Source: Paenibacillus dendritiformis
GTDB lineage: Bacteria; Bacillota; Bacilli; Paenibacillales; Paenibacillaceae
DNA length: 64,000 bases
Direction: 5' to 3'
NCBI RefSeq assembly: GCF_021654795.1
Contig: NZ_AP025344.1
Span: 248,001 to 312,000, forward strand
The translations under genes were made by a program, and so were the position numbers. Shown one piece after another: positions 31,323 through 40,041 of the stretch. Within the stretch, counting starts at the first letter, position 1. Each line of letters begins with the position of its first letter. The notes beneath the pieces were generated by a model. It did not search any database and had not been told where the DNA came from. It saw nothing but the letters and a program-made list of their open reading frames with translations.

Positions 31323-33715
31323 GTCGTCATCAACGCATTGTCGAGGAAATGGAGAAAATCGAGCTGCCTGAAGAGCTGCATCAATACAGCAAACAGGGAA
31401 CCGACCGGGCGAAGCGGGAGCTTGCTCCTTCGAGCCGGACGCGCAAAGCGGTGAAAGCGGCGGCAGCCACCGCGGCAGGCCTCCTGTTAGCGGCCGCAAT
31501 CGGCGCGGCGACATCCCCTACATTTGCAGAGGTGATGAAGTCCTGGTTCTCGCTGCAGAAGGCGGACGGCGGCTTGAAGCAAGCGGCCGACGACGGCTAT
31601 GCCGAAGCGGTGAATAAGCAAGTCACCGATCAAGGGATTACGCTCCGGGTGAAGGAGGCGATTCACGATGTCTTTCGCATCTCGATTCTGTTCGGGCTGG
31701 AACAGGACGGCAGGCCGCTGAACTCCGATCTGCTGTTCGAGACGTTCATTCCGGACGGCATCGATGATGACCCGTACGTGAACCGGTATGAGATTGTCGA
31801 TGACGAGGGGAAGGTACTGCCGCTGTCTCCGCAGCTGGTTAAATCCGAGAATGACCGGATATTGACGCTAGGGCTGGATGACCTCGTTCCCGGACATGAG
31901 GTTCAGTCTCTGTCCGATCTGCCGGATCGGATTACGGTCCGCTTCGATATCAATCAGATCGGCAAGACCCGAGGGAAATGGCATCTCGAGGTGCCGATCG
32001 ATCTGTCCGCGGCGAAGGCATCGTCCGCTCTCGTGCCGCTCAGCCAACGCTACATCTCGCCGCTTGGCTTCAGCATCGACTTCAAGCAGCTGCGGCACAG
32101 TCCAAGCAAGTCGGAATTGCTGCTGCAGGTCGACGAGACGCAGGCCTGGAGAAGCGCGAAGAAGATGGAGCCGATGTTCCGGTATGAGATTACGGATGGC
32201 GAAGGGAATATCGTCGCGGCCATGGACGGCCTGCGGCGCGGGGAGTTGGGCATCGGAAGCAGGAATGTGCTCAAGCGTTTTCTGAACGGCCAGGGCAGCA
32301 TCGGACATATGAAATACCGGCATGCCTTCCTGCCTTTCCCGGATGCGAAGGAGTTGACGCTGGAATTGACGGCGATCTATACGGAGGAACGGGCGGACAA
32401 GGAGCTGGCCGTCGCGATCGAGCCGAAGTCGTTGCGGAAGAAGCCGCTTCTGAAGGAGGTGAATGGGAAGAGCGTTACATTCAAGATGCGGGTGAAAGAG
32501 GACGAGGATCCGGAACAGATGAAGGATGGCCGCAGCGTCTTTGCAGGCAAGGGATGGATATTGGAAGCCGATCAACAGCTTGGTTCGGATACGCTTGATC
32601 TGCAATGGCGCATGGAGGACGGGCAAGGGAAGCCGATACAGGCACAAAGCGTGACCGAGCTGGAACAAGACGAGCAGGGGAATTACCGCAATCGCACTTT
32701 ATTCTTCTTCGAGGGACAGACTCCGGCGTATGACCGTCTCACCATGTACGTGGACAGCTGGACGAAGAAGATACCTGTGAACTGGAGCATTCCGCTCGTT
32801 CCATCGTCAGAGGAGCTTACGCCGCTGGACGAGGTTCCAATATACGAGATGACCGTGGACGAACTGAAGCCCGGCATGGTGCGCCAAGCGGAGCAGGCGC
32901 TGCGAGAGCTCGCTCCGGGCATGGCGGCAGAGCTGTACGGCGTCGCGGAGTATTCGGATCGTTGGTTCCTCTACGCGAAGGATAACAGCAGAAGCATCGT
33001 GATTGTGGAGAAGTCGACGATGGAGCCAATCGCCGTACAACGCGCCATTCCCTATGGCGAACTGGACGGGAAGCTGCGGAAGACCGTGGAAGACACCTTG
33101 CGCCGGATGAACCCGGATCAGCCGGTCGTGTTCGAGGAAGCGGTGCGAGAGAAGTCCGAGGCGAATAACCGTTGGGTGCTACACAACGAGCACGCCGACA
33201 TCATCATCGATGCGCTAACGGGCAAATTGATGGAAGCTTCACTAAGCTATGAGCCAGGGCGTTTCGATGCCGATGCGAAGGCCGTTGCGGACACCGCGTA
33301 CTCTTCTTTTGTGCAAGACAAAGCATTGGAAATGACGCATATGGTACAGAGAGTAACGCCGACGCGCCATGTATGGGAGTTCTACCGGGATATGAGCCGA
33401 TTGGCCGCTGTCGACGTGAAGACGAACCAGGTGCGGTCGGTCGAACAGAGCTTCAAGAATGACCATCCTGGCGATGACACAGCGGCCGGCAAAAAGTATG
33501 CCGAACCGCGCTATACTGCAGAGCAGGCCATAGCGAAGGCGAGTCCAGCCGTAAAGGAAGTGTTCGGCATCAACCTGGAAGGCTATGAAGTGAGCATCCG
33601 GTTGAACGAATATACGTTCACGCGCCAAGGCGCCGCGACAGTGAGAGGGACCGTGAATGCCAAGGGCGAGTTCTGGAAGCTGGAGCAGATGTCGGCAGAG
33701 GACAGCCGGCAATAA
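31319..33715 (+). CDS. Anti-sigma factor (DUF4179) fused to YcdB/PepSY-like extracellular region
   Basis: 798 residues from GTG 31319, overlapping the sigma stop. Residues 1-45 are cytoplasmic and charged (HQRIVEEMEKIELPEELH). One membrane span lies at about 46-67 (AATAAGLLLAAAIGAA), followed by the DUF4179/DUF5643-type exterior (about 70-500). The C-terminal 250 residues (AEQALRELAPGMAAELYGVA, ITIDALTGKL-like steps, AEQAIAKASPAVKEVFG) are YcdB/PepSY-like, the same type as the whole next gene. Normal DUF4179 anti-sigmas are shorter, so this looks like a sensor fusion that holds the sigma until an outside signal. Confidence 0.75.
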   Translation: MSRHQRIVEEMEKIELPEELHQYSKQGTDRAKRELAPSSRTRKAVKAAAATAAGLLLAAAIGAATSPTFAEVMKSWFSLQKADGGLKQAADDGYAEAVNKQVTDQGITLRVKEAIHDVFRISILFGLEQDGRPLNSDLLFETFIPDGIDDDPYVNRYEIVDDEGKVLPLSPQLVKSENDRILTLGLDDLVPGHEVQSLSDLPDRITVRFDINQIGKTRGKWHLEVPIDLSAAKASSALVPLSQRYISPLGFSIDFKQLRHSPSKSELLLQVDETQAWRSAKKMEPMFRYEITDGEGNIVAAMDGLRRGELGIGSRNVLKRFLNGQGSIGHMKYRHAFLPFPDAKELTLELTAIYTEERADKELAVAIEPKSLRKKPLLKEVNGKSVTFKMRVKEDEDPEQMKDGRSVFAGKGWILEADQQLGSDTLDLQWRMEDGQGKPIQAQSVTELEQDEQGNYRNRTLFFFEGQTPAYDRLTMYVDSWTKKIPVNWSIPLVPSSEELTPLDEVPIYEMTVDELKPGMVRQAEQALRELAPGMAAELYGVAEYSDRWFLYAKDNSRSIVIVEKSTMEPIAVQRAIPYGELDGKLRKTVEDTLRRMNPDQPVVFEEAVREKSEANNRWVLHNEHADIIIDALTGKLMEASLSYEPGRFDADAKAVADTAYSSFVQDKALEMTHMVQRVTPTRHVWEFYRDMSRLAAVDVKTNQVRSVEQSFKNDHPGDDTAAGKKYAEPRYTAEQAIAKASPAVKEVFGINLEGYEVSIRLNEYTFTRQGAATVRGTVNAKGEFWKLEQMSAEDSRQ

Positions 33716-33747
33716 CAATCGTTATGAGATGAAGGAGGAGTTTTTCC

Positions 33748-34809
33748 ATGAAAATGAATAAACTACTGGCGGTAACGCTGGCATGCAGTCTGTTCGCCGC
33801 TACCCCTGTTATCGCTGCGCAAGCCGCTATGAACAATGAAGGACCGCAGACGGTTCAGTTCGCGGATATGGATCGCCAGCATGCCGACGCGGCGGAAAAA
33901 GCCATTGCGCAATACGGCAACGGAAAAACATTTCAACTGGAAGAAGCGCTAAAAGGTGAATATTTTGTAGACGAGAAAACAAAAAGAGGGATCTGGTATA
34001 TCTCGGCCAAGGATCGGAGCGCCGTGGTATCGCTTGATGAAGTGTCCGGCGAAGTGCTGACCGTATCGCTTACTTATGATATGGACGAATTATCCGGAGA
34101 GTACGAGGCGAAGCTGAAGTCGGCACAGGCGGCTGTGAAGGAATTGAACGGCAAGGGAGAGCTGTCCTTTGTCCGCGCACATTTTTTTAAAGACAATAAC
34201 AAAGGGCGTGAAAGCGAGACGCTGTCCTTCCAGACGGAAGACGGACAGTTCGTTGCTATCGACATGAAGACGGGCAAGCCGGGGAACTATATTTTGAAGC
34301 ATACAGCGGCGGATGTGGATCGCAGCATCGTCGCGGCGGCCGAACAGGCGGTCAAGAGCATGGGAGTGGCCAAGGTGCAGCCATTTACCGAGATTGAGCA
34401 CCGCCAAGTAGACGGCGAAGCGGCCGGCGAAGTCTGGGAGCTGAAGCGGACCGTCGACGTGAACGGCGATAAGAGCAAAAAGAAATCATTCATGACCGAT
34501 GGGCAAGGCAGAGCGTTCGTCGTGAAAGAGTCGGTCATTATCGAAGCAAAGACAGGCAAGCCGGTGTCCGTAACGATCCCGTCGAACGAAGCTGGCAAGA
34601 AGACGAAGACGCTGACCAAGGAGGACGGCATCAAGCTGGTGAAGCCGATTGCGCAAAAGTTATTCGACGCAGACTTGTCCTCCTATACATCGAAAATCGA
34701 TAAAGACTGGGGAGACTATAAATTCAGCAGCAAGGGCAAAGAGACGATCGTTGCCAAAATCAACCAAGCCGGCGAACTTGTTCGCATCGAGCGCAAAGTG
34801 AAGAAATAA
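33748..34809 (+). CDS. Secreted YcdB/PepSY-like protein
   Basis: 353 residues, GAAGGAGGAG before the ATG. Signal peptide MNKLLAVTLACSLFAATPVIAAQA. The rest alternates helix and strand repeats around conserved items such as AAEKAIAQYGNGKTFQLEEA, GIWYISAKDRSAVVSLDEVSGEV and KETIVAKINQAGELVRI, the PepSY/YcdB type also found at the end of the anti-sigma. Third gene of the sigma operon, probably an effector or a partner of the sensor domain outside the membrane. Confidence 0.7.
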   Translation: MKMNKLLAVTLACSLFAATPVIAAQAAMNNEGPQTVQFADMDRQHADAAEKAIAQYGNGKTFQLEEALKGEYFVDEKTKRGIWYISAKDRSAVVSLDEVSGEVLTVSLTYDMDELSGEYEAKLKSAQAAVKELNGKGELSFVRAHFFKDNNKGRESETLSFQTEDGQFVAIDMKTGKPGNYILKHTAADVDRSIVAAAEQAVKSMGVAKVQPFTEIEHRQVDGEAAGEVWELKRTVDVNGDKSKKKSFMTDGQGRAFVVKESVIIEAKTGKPVSVTIPSNEAGKKTKTLTKEDGIKLVKPIAQKLFDADLSSYTSKIDKDWGDYKFSSKGKETIVAKINQAGELVRIERKVKK

Positions 34810-34873
34810 GAGAGATATTCGGAGCGCAAACAAAGCAAGGGTTCCGGTCAACGGGCATAAGATTGGCCGAGGG

Positions 34874-34970
34874 GGGCGCCGTAGAGGCGCCCGGAAAGTT
34901 TAACCTTAATAAGCTGACAGCATAGAACAGCTGCCTTCAGGCCCAGTTGGACCAAGAAGACAGCTGTTTG
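34874..34970. terminator. Hairpins between the sigma operon and converging lipoprotein gene
   Basis: GGGCGCC-GTAGA-GGCGCCC (34874-34892) is a perfect seven-pair hairpin but lacks a clear T tract; a second pair AACAGCTG/CAGCTGTT spans 34927-34970. Likely stop signals for both converging units. Confidence 0.4.
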
Positions 34971-34973
34971 CAT

Positions 34974-36173
34974 TCAGAGGTCGGATAACATCTGAAAATC
35001 ATATAAATACACTTCCGGCGAGATGGCATCCTTCACCTTCGGAATGCGCAGCTCCTGCTGCAAGGAACCGTCCGCCAAGCGGTACTGCTCCACCTTATGT
35101 GCTTGATGAACGGCATCATAGCGGAACAGATAAAAATAGTTCCCCCGCGCATATCCCATCTCATGATTTCGATCGGATGACGGCTCGAAGCCGGCAAGAG
35201 GATACGTCGATCCGGCCGTGCGCGTGTCAAGCGCGAAGGGGAAGACGGTCCCATAGCCATCCACGTAGTACAGCTTCCCCTCTGTCACGCCGAGACTGTT
35301 CGCGCTGAGCGAGAAATAACGATTATCCAACTCTTCTCCATACGTATGCAGCGGGTAGACGCAGGCTGTCCGCGATGCGGTGTCGATTTCCATCAGCTGC
35401 AGCTTGACGCGATTGTCCGGGGTGCGCGTGGAGAAGACGGCATACAGCTTCCCTTGAACGGATACGATGTCCGTCTGTACGATCAAAGACCCGGTATCCA
35501 TGTCCAGCAGCGGGTATGTGGCCGATATCAGGTTATCCTGACGAGGCTCCATGGCGATCAGGCTCAGTCCTTGAAGCGATGCATGATCGGAGGTTAAGGC
35601 GTATATCATGTGCCCGTCGCTGCCCTGGGCTTCGACGAATTCGCGGATTTCCCGGCAATAGTGGTGGTTGCTGTCTCCCCATCGAAGGATGGATACATAG
35701 TCGTCATTCGGAGCGACGCCTTGATTGAACAAGGAATAATATTGCTTGCTGCCGGTCAGATATCCTGACATTTGCCGATATCCGGCGCTTACTGAACACG
35801 GGGAGACGTAAGAAGCGGACCCCGCCTCATTCGTCTGCACCTCGATATGGCGCTTGCGCTGGATGATCAGGCTGTCTTCCTCGGGAAGCTTGACCGGAGA
35901 GCCCCATTCCAAGCCTTCTCCGAGAAGGGTCTGAATGGAACCTTCCACATTCATGCGAACAAGATAGGATGTCCCTTTATTGTAATACTCCTTCGGCAGT
36001 GAGGTGGAATAATAGACAAGGGCGACGGTGTCGTCGAGCCGCACATCGGCCTGAGATGAAGGAAGAGAAGCTGGGTGGCTGCATGAGAGCAAGGTACTGG
36101 AGAGGATGAGCAGGCAGAGCAGCAGAGACATTCGCTTAACGGCTCCGGGCGGCTTCGCAGGATTGGGCATCAT
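34974..36173 (-). CDS. Putative lipoprotein of beta-propeller type
   Basis: 399 residues. A hydrophobic N terminus ends with STLLSC, a lipobox with Cys31 as the lipid-bearing residue. The rest is a run of strand-turn units (LVYYSTSLPKEYYNKGTSYL, GKLYAVFSTRTPDN, KLYYVDGYGTVFPFALD, NYFYLFRYDA) suggesting a beta-propeller. No family is recognised. Lies 16 bases after the stop of the next minus-strand gene, so it may be co-transcribed with it. The ribosome site is weak. Confidence 0.6.
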   Translation of the reverse strand: MMPNPAKPPGAVKRMSLLLCLLILSSTLLSCSHPASLPSSQADVRLDDTVALVYYSTSLPKEYYNKGTSYLVRMNVEGSIQTLLGEGLEWGSPVKLPEEDSLIIQRKRHIEVQTNEAGSASYVSPCSVSAGYRQMSGYLTGSKQYYSLFNQGVAPNDDYVSILRWGDSNHHYCREIREFVEAQGSDGHMIYALTSDHASLQGLSLIAMEPRQDNLISATYPLLDMDTGSLIVQTDIVSVQGKLYAVFSTRTPDNRVKLQLMEIDTASRTACVYPLHTYGEELDNRYFSLSANSLGVTEGKLYYVDGYGTVFPFALDTRTAGSTYPLAGFEPSSDRNHEMGYARGNYFYLFRYDAVHQAHKVEQYRLADGSLQQELRIPKVKDAISPEVYLYDFQMLSDL

Positions 36174-36189
36174 CGTGGTTCAGCCTTAT

Positions 36190-36909
36190 TCAATAGCTTT
36201 TTAAGGTGAGAAACATCGGGGAATCCCTGATATCGACCGGATAGACGCCGAGGCCGCCATCCTTGTCGATGTCGATGTTCACTTTTTCTTTGAAGGCGCA
36301 CCATACGAGCTTGGAGCAGTTTTTATCCCCGACGCATGAAGTCGCGCGATTCGTGGCGAAGTTGTAGGAGTAGCTCTCGCCAATGCGGCCGTGCGCCCAG
36401 TCGGCGGCTTGCTCTCTCGCGGAAGCGCTTGCATATTGCGGCTTCGGAGTCAAGATCTTGGAGCCTGCATCGACGCGCTTGTCGATAAGCTTCACCTTGC
36501 GCACGCCCGAGCCGGGTACCGATTCCACGATGTAGTCGGGGGTGTAGTAGATGCCGACATGCCCGTGCGGAATCCCTGCGGTGGAAGCCGTTTCGAAGAA
36601 GACATTGCCTTTGCTGCTGGACGCAAGCTGATAGGCGCCGTCGCCTTTGCCGCCAAGCACCGCAATTTTGTTCTGCAGTTCGGGCATCTTCGCGCGCAGT
36701 TCGTCGTACATTTGGCTGGCGATGACATCGCCCGGGAGCTTGGTGATTTGGGAAGCGTATTCAATTTCGGATACAAGCTGCTCCTTGGTCACATGCGGAT
36801 ACACGTCCAGAATACGTTCCAGGACATCGCCGTCCTGCCCGCGGGCGCTAACCGTCGCTGGAACCAACAGCACAAGCACGAGAATAGCAAGCACAACCTT
36901 TTTCATCAT
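36190..36909 (-). CDS. Secreted NlpC/P60-like (YiiX-type) cysteine hydrolase
   Basis: About 239 residues from ATG 36909 (GGAGGG five bases upstream). Signal peptide KKVVLAILVLVLLVPATVSA. N-terminal helical region, then a permuted papain-like fold: GIPHGHVGIYYTPDYIVESV carries the His, ASAREQAADWAHGRIGESYSY is typical, and NCSKLVWCAFK carries the catalytic Cys. Such enzymes cut amide bonds in wall or lipid substrates. Exact substrate unknown. Confidence 0.75.
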   Translation of the reverse strand: MMKKVVLAILVLVLLVPATVSARGQDGDVLERILDVYPHVTKEQLVSEIEYASQITKLPGDVIASQMYDELRAKMPELQNKIAVLGGKGDGAYQLASSSKGNVFFETASTAGIPHGHVGIYYTPDYIVESVPGSGVRKVKLIDKRVDAGSKILTPKPQYASASAREQAADWAHGRIGESYSYNFATNRATSCVGDKNCSKLVWCAFKEKVNIDIDKDGGLGVYPVDIRDSPMFLTLKSY

Positions 36910-37008
36910 AATCCCTCCTAGCATGTAAAGTATACTTTCAAGGATAGTATATAGGCGGTGTGGAAAAATATTCAAAAAATTTACTTATTTATATGGCATA
37001 TGCCGGCT

Positions 37009-38277
37009 TTACTGCCTCAGCCACTGATCGATCTGGCTCTGAGCTTGACCTGCCCATGATAGTTCCAGGTGATTGAGCGGCAGCGTGACATTGCCCGCGA
37101 CGCGGCCAATCCCTTGTACGGCGGCTGCGCTTCGCACGAACACGACGCCATCGCTCGGTCCCGTATGTTCGTTATGCATGTTCGGGATATCGTTCTGATT
37201 GCCGGTTAACAGATACGTTGAGATGCTGGCTGGAATGCCGGCCGTCAAGATCTCGTCGACCAATGATCCTTGCTGTATGGCGGCATCGATCCCGTCGCCT
37301 GCCGTGAAAAAACCTTGCCCGCCATAGTAGGTCGTATACCAGTCCTGTTCGGTGGGAGGAAGCGGATGGACATTGGCCCATTTGGCCAGCATTTGCTTCT
37401 GACCGGGGAAGAAATCACCCGTCGCTGTTCGGTAGATGGACAGCTCGGGGTGAGTGCGCCATACGCCGTAGCACATCATGCGCGTATGCGGCGAAGGGGC
37501 GTTCATGCTGCCCCCGCATTCGGGGATGATGCCGTAATTGAATGTCCAGCCGTGCCGGAAGATAAGATCCGTCCCCTTATTCGGATTGGCGATCAGAATC
37601 AGCTTGCGGATATCCCCCGCATAGGCCGTGCCGCCCGGCTTGCGGATGGATGATGCGTACATGCGTGAAGCGAACGCGCCTTTGCTCCAGCCGATGACGT
37701 CGACCTTGCTCTCGCCGGTCACATTTTTCATGATCTGGATGGCATCGTGGATGAGCTCTGCGGCATAATAGTTGTCCCCGTGCTTATGTGCGAAATTAAT
37801 GGCGAATACTTTATATCCCTGGCTGACCAGGAACTGCATCAGTCCCGTGTCCGGGCAGGAGGAAGCCCCGCATGTATTCGGACCGAACTCGTTCGGATTG
37901 GCCCAGGCCCGATCCGCATTATCATTGGCTCCATGAACAAGCAGAACCGGGGTTGGGTTAGGATTGGTCTGGTACTGCGGCGCATAGTAGAGGAGAAAGC
38001 GGCTGGAATGCGGCTGCTTTACGCCGTCGAAGAAGAGCAGGCGCTGGCCAATCTGATCCCCCCGTCCATCTTGGGGATAATGTTCCGGCGCGAACATTGG
38101 GTTGTTGTCTTTCCAGCGTTCCGCTTTGCTCCATCCATTGGCGACAACGGTGTACGTTTGTTCCAATATGAGGTTGGTTCGTGAAGCTTCGCCCGCTTGT
38201 GCGGATTCGGCGGCTGTCAGGATGGCGCAGACTAACAGCGCCATGAGGATCATGGCAGACATCCATCGCTTCGGCAT
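37009..38277 (-). CDS. Secreted lipase/alpha-beta hydrolase
   Basis: 422 residues from ATG 38277 (GGGAGGATGAC upstream); upstream in-frame codons are not preceded by a site. Signal peptide WMSAMILMALLVCAILTAAESAQA. PVLLVHGANDNADRAW gives the oxyanion region, VDVIGWSKGAFASRMYASS the G-x-S-x-G nucleophile elbow, and a late HLELSW may supply the His. Three Cys pairs could form disulfides. Resembles secreted triacylglycerol lipases and the Bacillus LipA/EstA neighbourhood. Substrate not determinable. Confidence 0.8.
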   Translation of the reverse strand: MPKRWMSAMILMALLVCAILTAAESAQAGEASRTNLILEQTYTVVANGWSKAERWKDNNPMFAPEHYPQDGRGDQIGQRLLFFDGVKQPHSSRFLLYYAPQYQTNPNPTPVLLVHGANDNADRAWANPNEFGPNTCGASSCPDTGLMQFLVSQGYKVFAINFAHKHGDNYYAAELIHDAIQIMKNVTGESKVDVIGWSKGAFASRMYASSIRKPGGTAYAGDIRKLILIANPNKGTDLIFRHGWTFNYGIIPECGGSMNAPSPHTRMMCYGVWRTHPELSIYRTATGDFFPGQKQMLAKWANVHPLPPTEQDWYTTYYGGQGFFTAGDGIDAAIQQGSLVDEILTAGIPASISTYLLTGNQNDIPNMHNEHTGPSDGVVFVRSAAAVQGIGRVAGNVTLPLNHLELSWAGQAQSQIDQWLRQ

Positions 38278-38514
38278 GTCATCCTCCCTTTCGTCAGCTG
38301 CATTCACGCAGCGTAATTGGTCATAAGGGCCTCGCGGCACATCACGATCACAATACCGGAACGCGGTTGCAATGGAGTTGCTCAGGAAGCAATTTATAGG
38401 TGTGGCACGATATTGATACATGAACATACCCGCATACCGCGGTAAATGGCGATTTTCGCCGATGGCGAGCGAGGAGATGAACGGCTGTACTGGCCTGTTA
38501 TAGGAGGAATCGTA

Positions 38515-38837
38515 GTGGGAAAAACGATCATATGGGAGCGAATTCAAGGAGACGGAATGGAATATTGCAGCCATTCCTTTGGAGCGGCGACCCGAATAGA
38601 AGGGAAAGTCATCTGTGCCGGACCGGACAACCAGTCATTCGTCGAATATATAATGAATTGTGATTCAATTGGGTGCGCCAGGGATGTATATGTTCGTTAT
38701 GAGGAGGCGCATGGTTGGAAGAGAAGACGTATGTCTACCGTTCGATCGCCAGCGGTTATACGGCGCGGCTCGAAGTGGATGATAACGGAATAGCCCTTGT
38801 CTACGGGGATCAATGGGCAAGCCGACAACCAAATTGA
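38515..38837 (+). pseudogene. Glycolipid-binding domain protein, internally deleted and frameshifted
   Basis: GTG 38515 follows TAGGAGGAATC at ideal distance. The first 65 codons (TIIWERIQGDGMEYCSHSFG, RIEGKVICAG, VEYIMNCDSIGCARDVYVR) match the N-terminal half of the putative glycolipid-binding family. The frame then changes near 38720 and the other frame gives TYVYRSIASGYTARLEVDD, GIALVYGDQWAS, the family's C-terminal end. The middle 70-80 residues are missing. Hence a degraded gene. Confidence 0.6.
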
Positions 38838-38896
38838 ACAAGCGGGATATTTTTATCTTGACCCTATGTATCCTTTTCCATTAACATAGAGAGCAT

Positions 38897-38987
38897 AAAG
38901 GGGAGTAGCTGTTCAATAAAGTCGTCATTACGAGGGATAACGCCTCCGGCTTTGTTGGCAACGATGATTGCTGGCGAGACCTTTACC
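38897..38987 (+). promoter_or_regulatory. yybP-ykoY manganese riboswitch aptamer
   Basis: The leader contains the conserved blocks AAAGGGGAGTAGC (38897-38909), a GTCGTCATTACGAGGG arm, the CCGGCTTTGTTGGCAACG and GATGATTGCTGGCGAGAC junction loops and a closing CCTTTACC. P1 pairs AAAGG with CCTTT. This family senses Mn2+ and switches on efflux genes. The closing strand is shared with the first terminator, so Mn2+ binding should prevent termination. It precedes a TerC/YjbE-type gene, which fits. Confidence 0.88.
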
Positions 38988-39009
38988 ATTGCGGTAAAGG
39001 TCTTTATTT
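38978..39009 (+). terminator. Riboswitch expression-platform terminator 1
   Basis: GACCTTTACC (38978-38987) pairs with GGTAAAGGTC (38993-39002), loop ATTGC, then TTTATTT. Competes with aptamer P1 for CCTTT. Confidence 0.8.
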
Positions 39010-39048
39010 ATGGCCTTTACCGTGATCGGTAGAGGCCATTTTTGTTTT
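39010..39048 (+). terminator. Second tandem terminator in the same leader
   Basis: ATGGCCTTTACCG (39010-39022) pairs with CGGTAGAGGCCAT (39027-39039) with one mismatch, followed by TTTTTGTTTTT. It repeats the CCTTTACC word of the aptamer closing strand, so it looks like a copy of the first terminator. Confidence 0.75.
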
Positions 39049-39131
39049 TAAGGGGTGTTGCCCGGGCATGTTCATAAATGTGAGTGATTGAAGAAAGGAT
39101 ATATACGACATTCGAGATAGGAGAGGATACG

Positions 39132-39806
39132 ATGGATTTTTTTACAGCAGACTTCTGGTCTGGGCTTCTGGCGATCGTCATCATCGATCTGGTACTGGCG
39201 GGAGACAATGCGATTGTCATTGGGCTGTCAGCGAGGAACTTGCCGAAGGAACAGCAGAAAAAGATTATTTTTTGGGGAACGTTCGGAGCGATTGCCATTC
39301 GCTCGCTGCTTACGCTTGCCGTAGTATGGTTGTTGAAAATTCCGGGTCTGCTGCTGCTCGGCGGGGCTATGCTCATCTGGATTGCATATAAGCTGCTCGT
39401 TGAGGAGAAGAAGCATGATGTGGCGTCGGCGGCCAGCATGTGGGCGGCCATCAAGACGATCGTTATCGCGGATACGGTCATGGGGCTCGATAATGTGCTC
39501 GCCGTGGCCGGCGCCGCTCATGGCGATTTCATTTTGGTCGTGATGGGTCTGCTGATTAGCGTGCCGATTGTCGTATGGGGAAGCACGCTGATTTTGAAAT
39601 GGGTGGAGCGATTCCCCGTCATTATCTATATTGGATCCGGGGTGCTGGCCTGGACGGCGGCTAAAATGATCACCGATGAGCCGTTAGTAAAGGGCTTTTT
39701 TACGGAAAATCCGATATTGAAGTGGGGACTTATCATTGTAACCATTGCCGGCGTGTTGGTCATGGGCAGACTGAAAAAGCAGAAGGAAGTGAAGCAAGCC
39801 GCTTAA
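39132..39806 (+). CDS. TerC-family membrane protein, YjbE-like manganese exporter
   Basis: 224 residues from ATG 39132 (GAGAGGATACG upstream). Six to seven membrane spans with the TerC metal motifs: LAIVIIDLVLAGDNAIVIG (residues about 13-31) and IKTIVIADTVMGLDNVLAVAG (about 105-125), the acidic Asp residues lying in the membrane. These motifs are those of the TerC/YjbE/YceF exporters that remove Mn2+ or load it on secreted enzymes. The upstream yybP-ykoY riboswitch strongly supports a manganese role. Confidence 0.9.
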   Translation: MDFFTADFWSGLLAIVIIDLVLAGDNAIVIGLSARNLPKEQQKKIIFWGTFGAIAIRSLLTLAVVWLLKIPGLLLLGGAMLIWIAYKLLVEEKKHDVASAASMWAAIKTIVIADTVMGLDNVLAVAGAAHGDFILVVMGLLISVPIVVWGSTLILKWVERFPVIIYIGSGVLAWTAAKMITDEPLVKGFFTENPILKWGLIIVTIAGVLVMGRLKKQKEVKQAA

Positions 39807-39866
39807 GAGCCAGCCTCCTTCCTGCAGGCATGCCATCATTGGGGAGAAAACATTACATTTTTTAGG

Positions 39867-39890
39867 AAGCACCTTAGGGTGCTTTTTTAT
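39867..39890 (+). terminator. Intrinsic terminator after the TerC gene
   Basis: AAGCACC (39867-39873), loop TTAG, GGTGCTT (39878-39884), then T run. Confidence 0.8.
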
Positions 39891-40041
39891 TATACGCAGC
39901 CCCCTCTTCCTAGGTGATTAGGGTTGCCTGACGTAATATAATAGACATGGGGATAATGGAACTTGATTTCACTAGGTAGAATTTAACGGCGGTCGGTTGG
40001 ATCTGACATATTTATTTATTTGCCGAAGGAGAGGAAATGGA

